The translations under genes were made by a program, and so were the position numbers. A stretch of 64,000 bases of DNA from Silanimonas sp021297925 (GTDB lineage Bacteria > Pseudomonadota > Gammaproteobacteria > Xanthomonadales > Xanthomonadaceae), in contig JAPZTL010000005.1 in assembly GCA_027532825.1 (NCBI GenBank), positions 62,001 through 126,000 of the forward strand, written 5' to 3'. Positions 63,777 to 64,000 of this stretch are shown piece by piece. Within the stretch, counting starts at the first letter, position 1, and each line of letters begins with the position of its first letter. The notes under the pieces were generated by a model that did not search any database, was not told where the DNA came from, and saw only the letters and a list, made by a program, of their open reading frames with translations.

Positions 63777-64000
63777 GCGGGCGGTGAGATCGAGTTGCAC
63801 GCCGATGTTCCGGCCAACCCACTCACTGGTCGGGTCCGAGCCGGCGCCAATGCCGTAGGCGAGGCGGTCGATACTGAACTCCCCCTTGACTTCGAGGCTG
63901 CCGTCATCCGCCGGGGTGATGCTCAGCGGGAAGCGGATGGGCTGGGCGATGCCGCGCAGGGTGAGGACACCTGACACGGTGTAGGTGCCATCGGCATTTT
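63774..64000 (-). CDS. YceI-family protein, C-terminal part (5' end outside window)
   Basis: The last 75 residues of a YceI/polyisoprenoid-binding lipocalin-like protein: TYTVSGVLTLRGIAQPIRFP, SLEVKGEFSIDRLAYGIG, and WVGRNIGVQLDLTAR before the stop. These are the standard C-terminal strands of YceI. The stop codon TAG is read within the IS right end (CTAG at 63774-63777), so the element sits exactly at the end of this gene. The open frame runs to the window edge. Confidence 0.9.
   Translation of the reverse strand, partial: NADGTYTVSGVLTLRGIAQPIRFPLSITPADDGSLEVKGEFSIDRLAYGIGAGSDPTSEWVGRNIGVQLDLTAR

Overview
The window is very GC-rich and gene-dense, with almost no gap over 200 bases. Short ATGA-type stop/start overlaps are common, TonB-dependent uptake is present, and the carbohydrate genes are of the kind seen in Lysobacteraceae (Xanthomonadaceae). 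A gammaproteobacterial, Lysobacter/Xanthomonas-like chromosome is the best guess (inference; no rRNA or tRNA is present to confirm it).

Positions 1-31862 are mainly an alpha-glucan (starch, glycogen, maltodextrin) utilisation region. A cytoplasmic operon glgP-glgB-glgX-malQ runs leftwards. Beside it are exported debranching and glucosidase genes (a pullulanase, an amylo-1,6-glucosidase-like enzyme, GH31), an exported alpha-amylase, a TonB receptor, an inner-membrane sugar carrier of the GPH/SLC45 type, a flavin-dependent halogenase with a DUF6445 partner, and an exported esterase. Four copies of a near-palindrome centred on ACGTAT lie upstream of these genes and look like operators for one LacI-type regulator, whose gene is not in the window. 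A degenerate HD-GYP protein and a Kef-type antiporter are interspersed.

Positions 31852-39992 hold a DsbD/redoxin pair, a fasciclin protein, two coupled HDOD proteins with receiver-like N-termini, inorganic pyrophosphatase, and a sigma factor / small membrane protein / lipoprotein set.

Positions 40091-55395 are the richest accessory part. A leftward operon encodes ArsM, ArsS, two arsenosugar-type glycosyltransferases, a sterol-desaturase-like protein, a PiT transporter and a VTT-membrane-domain/FAD-disulfide-oxidoreductase fusion, with an AraC regulator at its head. Divergent from it is a tight rightward operon: DUF547, a protein with two tandem DEP domains, a tiny exported CxxC protein, an outer-membrane barrel, a polyprenyl-phosphate-type GT2 and a GT-C-type membrane glycosyltransferase. 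A double-rhodanese protein and an SMR transporter follow. I read this as an extended arsenosugar/arsenolipid and envelope-modification island (inference).

Positions 55470-64000 contain a redox set (AhpD-like, thioredoxin, YHS) with an AraC regulator, and a bufferin-type RiPP operon (Cys-rich precursor, MNIO/DUF692 enzyme, DUF2063 partner) behind a sigmaF-like promoter. That operon runs on into a truncated EAL domain and a frameshifted outer-membrane gene. The window ends with an FAD oxidoreductase gene fused in frame to a 5'-truncated IS5-family transposase, and a partial YceI gene whose stop codon lies in the IS end.
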